From positions 1 to 13,880 of the forward strand of contig CABVBV010000046.1 of NCBI GenBank assembly GCA_902496595.1: a stretch of DNA of 13,880 nt, read 5' to 3'. The stretch comes from an uncultured Eubacteriales bacterium. GTDB lineage: Bacteria; Bacillota; Clostridia; Oscillospirales; Oscillospiraceae. The notes under the pieces are model-generated. The model made no database searches, was not told the origin of the DNA, and saw only the letters and a list, made by a program, of their open reading frames with translations. Positions within the stretch are counted from its first letter, which is position 1. The number at the start of each line of letters is the position of its first letter. Shown here in pieces: positions 12,833-13,880 of the stretch. The translations under genes were made by a program, and so were the position numbers.

Positions 12833-12858
12833 AGCAAATGTTCCTTGAGCGCAAACTG

Positions 12859-12887
12859 AGAGAGCCGCCCTTGACGGGCGGCTCTCT
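12859..12887 (-). terminator. Terminator or attenuator after the peroxiredoxin gene
   Basis: A perfect 12-bp GC-rich stem (12859-12870 with 12876-12887) and a 5-base loop begin 9 bases after the peroxiredoxin stop. On the minus strand the following tail is CAGTTTGCG, a weak T-tract, so some readthrough into the VanX-like gene is plausible. Confidence 0.65.
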
Positions 12888-12896
12888 GCTATGGCC

Positions 12897-13574
12897 TCAT
12901 TTCTTCTCTTTGCGGAAGCACATGAACCAGTCGAGGCAGTACTGGTCGTCGGTCTGGTTGTCCATGCGCTCCTTGGCGGTGCCGCAGCTTCCGGCGGTGG
13001 GGACTATGACGTCGTCTCCGGGCCTCCAGTCGGCGGGAGTGGCTACGTTCTCGGCGTCGGCCTTCTGCAGGGCCTGGATGATGCGCTTGATCTCGTCAAA
13101 GTTGCGTCCGGTGCTGAGCGGATAATACAGGATGAGCCTGATCTTCGACTCGGGGTCGATGACGAAGACGGCGCGGACGGCCTGGGTGTTGCTCTGGCCG
13201 GGCTGGATCATGCCGTACTTGTTTGCGACTTCCATGCGGATGTCCTCTATGAGCGGGAACTTGACCTCGACGTGCTCCTTGCCGTTCCAGCTGAGCTCCT
13301 GGATCTTGCGCAGCCAGGCGATGTGCGCGTAGAGGGAATCGACGGACAGGCCCACGAGCTCGGTGTTCATGGCCTTGAACTCGTCGGCCATGGAGGCGAA
13401 GGTCATGAACTCGGTGGTGCAGACGGGGGTAAAGTCGGCGGGATGGCTGAAGAGGATGACCCACTTGCCCTTGTAGTCCTCGGGGAAGCTGATGTTGCCC
13501 TGAGTGGTCACGGCCTTGAAGCTAGGAGCGATATCACCAATGAGCGGCATACGGTTCTGAATGTTGTTTTCCAT
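12897..13574 (-). CDS. Peroxiredoxin, Prx6 type
   Basis: A 225-residue cytoplasmic thiol peroxidase that reduces hydrogen peroxide, organic peroxides or peroxynitrite. The active site is HPADFTPVCTTE with Thr49 and peroxidatic Cys52; the conserved Arg lies in QAVRAVFVIDP. The length and the HPADFTPVC form place it in the Prx6 group rather than typical AhpC. C-terminal Cys197, Cys213 and Cys219 are candidates for resolving cysteines, as in archaeal members of the group. The ATG follows AGGAGG (13583-13588 on the opposite strand) by 8 bases. Its leader contains a direct repeat over the promoter and an inverted repeat that includes the ribosome binding site. No PerR box is seen. A terminator-like hairpin follows, then the VanX-like gene. 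Confidence 0.93.
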   Translation of the reverse strand: MENNIQNRMPLIGDIAPSFKAVTTQGNISFPEDYKGKWVILFSHPADFTPVCTTEFMTFASMADEFKAMNTELVGLSVDSLYAHIAWLRKIQELSWNGKEHVEVKFPLIEDIRMEVANKYGMIQPGQSNTQAVRAVFVIDPESKIRLILYYPLSTGRNFDEIKRIIQALQKADAENVATPADWRPGDDVIVPTAGSCGTAKERMDNQTDDQYCLDWFMCFRKEKK

Positions 13575-13581
13575 TTTTGCT

Positions 13582-13630
13582 GCCTCCTAAAGCTGTTTTG
13601 TTTGGATGAGCTAACTATACATTAGGAGGC
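13582..13630 (-). promoter_or_regulatory. Inverted repeat that could sequester the peroxiredoxin ribosome binding site
   Basis: Plus-strand GCCTCCTAA (13582-13590), whose complement is the ribosome binding site TTAGGAGGC, has a perfect 9-base inverted partner at 13622-13630, separated by 31 bases. A transcript starting upstream of 13630 could hide the site. A transcript from the promoter at 13614-13642 would start near 13607 and lack the upstream arm. Confidence 0.5.
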
Positions 13631-13642
13631 GCTAACTGTCCG
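13610..13642 (-). promoter_or_regulatory. Peroxiredoxin promoter with overlapping direct repeats
   Basis: On the minus strand, CGGACA (13637-13642, four of six) and TATAGT (13614-13619, five of six) are 17 bases apart. Plus-strand GCTAACTATAC (13610-13620) and GCTAACTGTCC (13631-13641) form a direct repeat (9 of 11) with a 21-base offset, two helical turns. One copy covers the -10 and the other the -35. This is where an operator for a dimeric regulator would sit. Confidence 0.5.
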
Positions 13643-13654
13643 TGATAAAGTCAC

Positions 13655-13684
13655 AAAAACGCCCCGGGGTTTTGACCCCGGGGC
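13655..13684 (-). terminator. Intrinsic terminator for a minus-strand transcript entering from the right
   Basis: GCCCCGGGGT (13661-13670) pairs with ACCCCGGGGC (13675-13684). On the minus strand the stem is followed by GTTTTTGTG. It points toward the peroxiredoxin promoter, so it would end a transcript from a gene beyond the right edge and insulate the peroxiredoxin gene. Confidence 0.7.
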
Positions 13685-13690
13685 CTCAGC

Positions 13691-13721
13691 TTGTCTAAGA
13701 AGGCTTTGCCTTCTTAGACAA
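13691..13721. repeat. Perfect 14-bp hairpin with TTT loop
   Basis: Arms 13691-13704 and 13708-13721 are perfect reverse complements (TTGTCTAAGAAGGC as left arm). It lies 6 bases from the terminator hairpin. No gene or T-tract accompanies it. Confidence 0.7.
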
Positions 13722-13732
13722 AGGATATAGCG

Positions 13733-13774
13733 CTGCGCTCCGCGCCTCGCTTCGCTGCGACACTGCGCTCCGCG
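13733..13774. repeat. Direct repeat CTGCGCTCCGCG
   Basis: Exact 12-base copies at 13733-13744 and 13763-13774, 30 bases apart, with GCCTCGCTTCGCTGCGAC between. All of it is built from short GC-rich GCTTCGC/GCGAAGC-like pieces. I read it as intergenic repeat sequence, not coding. Confidence 0.6.
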
Positions 13775-13780
13775 TGAAGT

Positions 13781-13813
13781 ATTTTCGGCGACGTACACGC
13801 CGCCGCCGAAAAT
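13781..13813. repeat. Hairpin with 10-bp arms
   Basis: ATTTTCGGCG (13781-13790) pairs with CGCCGAAAAT (13804-13813) around a 13-base loop. With the hairpin at 13826-13847 it forms part of an intergenic run with no supported gene from 13685 to the window end. Confidence 0.65.
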
Positions 13814-13825
13814 GATCAAAATCTA

Positions 13826-13847
13826 TTTCGCGGCTGCGGCCGCGAAA
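13826..13847. repeat. Hairpin with 9-bp arms
   Basis: TTTCGCGGC (13826-13834) pairs with GCCGCGAAA (13839-13847) around a TGCG loop. The remaining bases to 13880 show nothing further, apart from a 9-base inverted copy (13872-13880) of CGGGGCCTC at 13679-13687. Confidence 0.65.
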
Positions 13848-13880
13848 CTCAGCGAGGCTTGGAGACAGAACGAGGCCCCG

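Noticed and set aside
12891..13625. Plus-strand open frame of 244 codons opposite the peroxiredoxin gene
   Set aside because: It is antisense to a full-length peroxiredoxin with intact motifs and contains the terminator-proximal sequence; a compositional shadow.
13622..13819. Minus-strand open frame of 65 codons in the right-hand intergenic region
   Set aside because: It translates terminator and hairpin repeats, has no ribosome binding site and would overlap the peroxiredoxin promoter.
13679..13880. Complete mobile element bounded by CGGGGCCTC inverted repeats
   Set aside because: The match is only 9 GC-rich bases and ends at the window border, so chance cannot be excluded; reported only as part of the hairpin cluster.

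Overview
The window looks like a chromosomal segment of a fairly GC-rich member of the Clostridia, probably a gut Oscillospirales-type bacterium. This is inferred from an SLH-domain surface protein, VanW- and HemW-family genes, AGGAGG-type ribosome binding sites, sigma-A-like promoters, and hairpin-rich intergenic repeats of a kind I associate with that group. There are ten complete protein genes and one gene start cut by the left edge. I see no rRNA, tRNA, CRISPR array or transposase gene.

Left part (1-5650). The first codons of methionyl-tRNA synthetase (metG, minus strand) diverge from htpG (Hsp90), each with a good promoter in the 197-base gap. A 430-base gap after htpG is packed with hairpin modules, including a 203-base MITE-like element with 33/34-base inverted ends. 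The radical-SAM heme chaperone gene hemW follows, then a membrane-anchored VanW-family protein with a proline-rich repeat tail. A strong hairpin that can serve both strands ends this block.

Middle part (5649-8950). A 950-residue secreted protein runs leftward: signal peptide, M23-peptidase-like head, four beta modules of about 73 residues, further Ig-like modules, an InlB-B-like repeat and three SLH domains. It diverges from a small Xre-type regulator. The shared intergenic region holds three TTGTGAA half-sites placed on both promoters, which suggests the regulator controls the surface protein and itself. The head of the surface protein, its promoter and the operators lie in an AT-rich island of about 730 bases (roughly 7910-8640) that stops sharply at a domain junction, as expected if the head was swapped in by recombination.

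Right part (8950-13880). An apparent three-gene operon encodes a CbbX/SpoVK-like AAA+ ATPase with a possible TerB-like N-terminus, a NagD-type HAD phosphatase and an SGNH hydrolase; the last two start with TTG. It converges, with only 18 bases between, on a minus-strand pair: a Prx6-type peroxiredoxin and a VanX-like D,D-dipeptidase lipoprotein with an SH3b tail. The peroxiredoxin leader carries a direct repeat over the promoter and an inverted repeat that could hide its ribosome binding site. The last 220 bases have no convincing gene and hold four consecutive perfect hairpins.

Several products act on or at the cell envelope (VanW, SLH/M23-like, VanX-like, perhaps SGNH), but this is not a vancomycin-resistance cluster: the ligase, dehydrogenase and two-component genes are absent. 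The most promising new-biology candidates are the Xre/SLH divergon with its chimeric head, and the modular covarying hairpin repeats after htpG.
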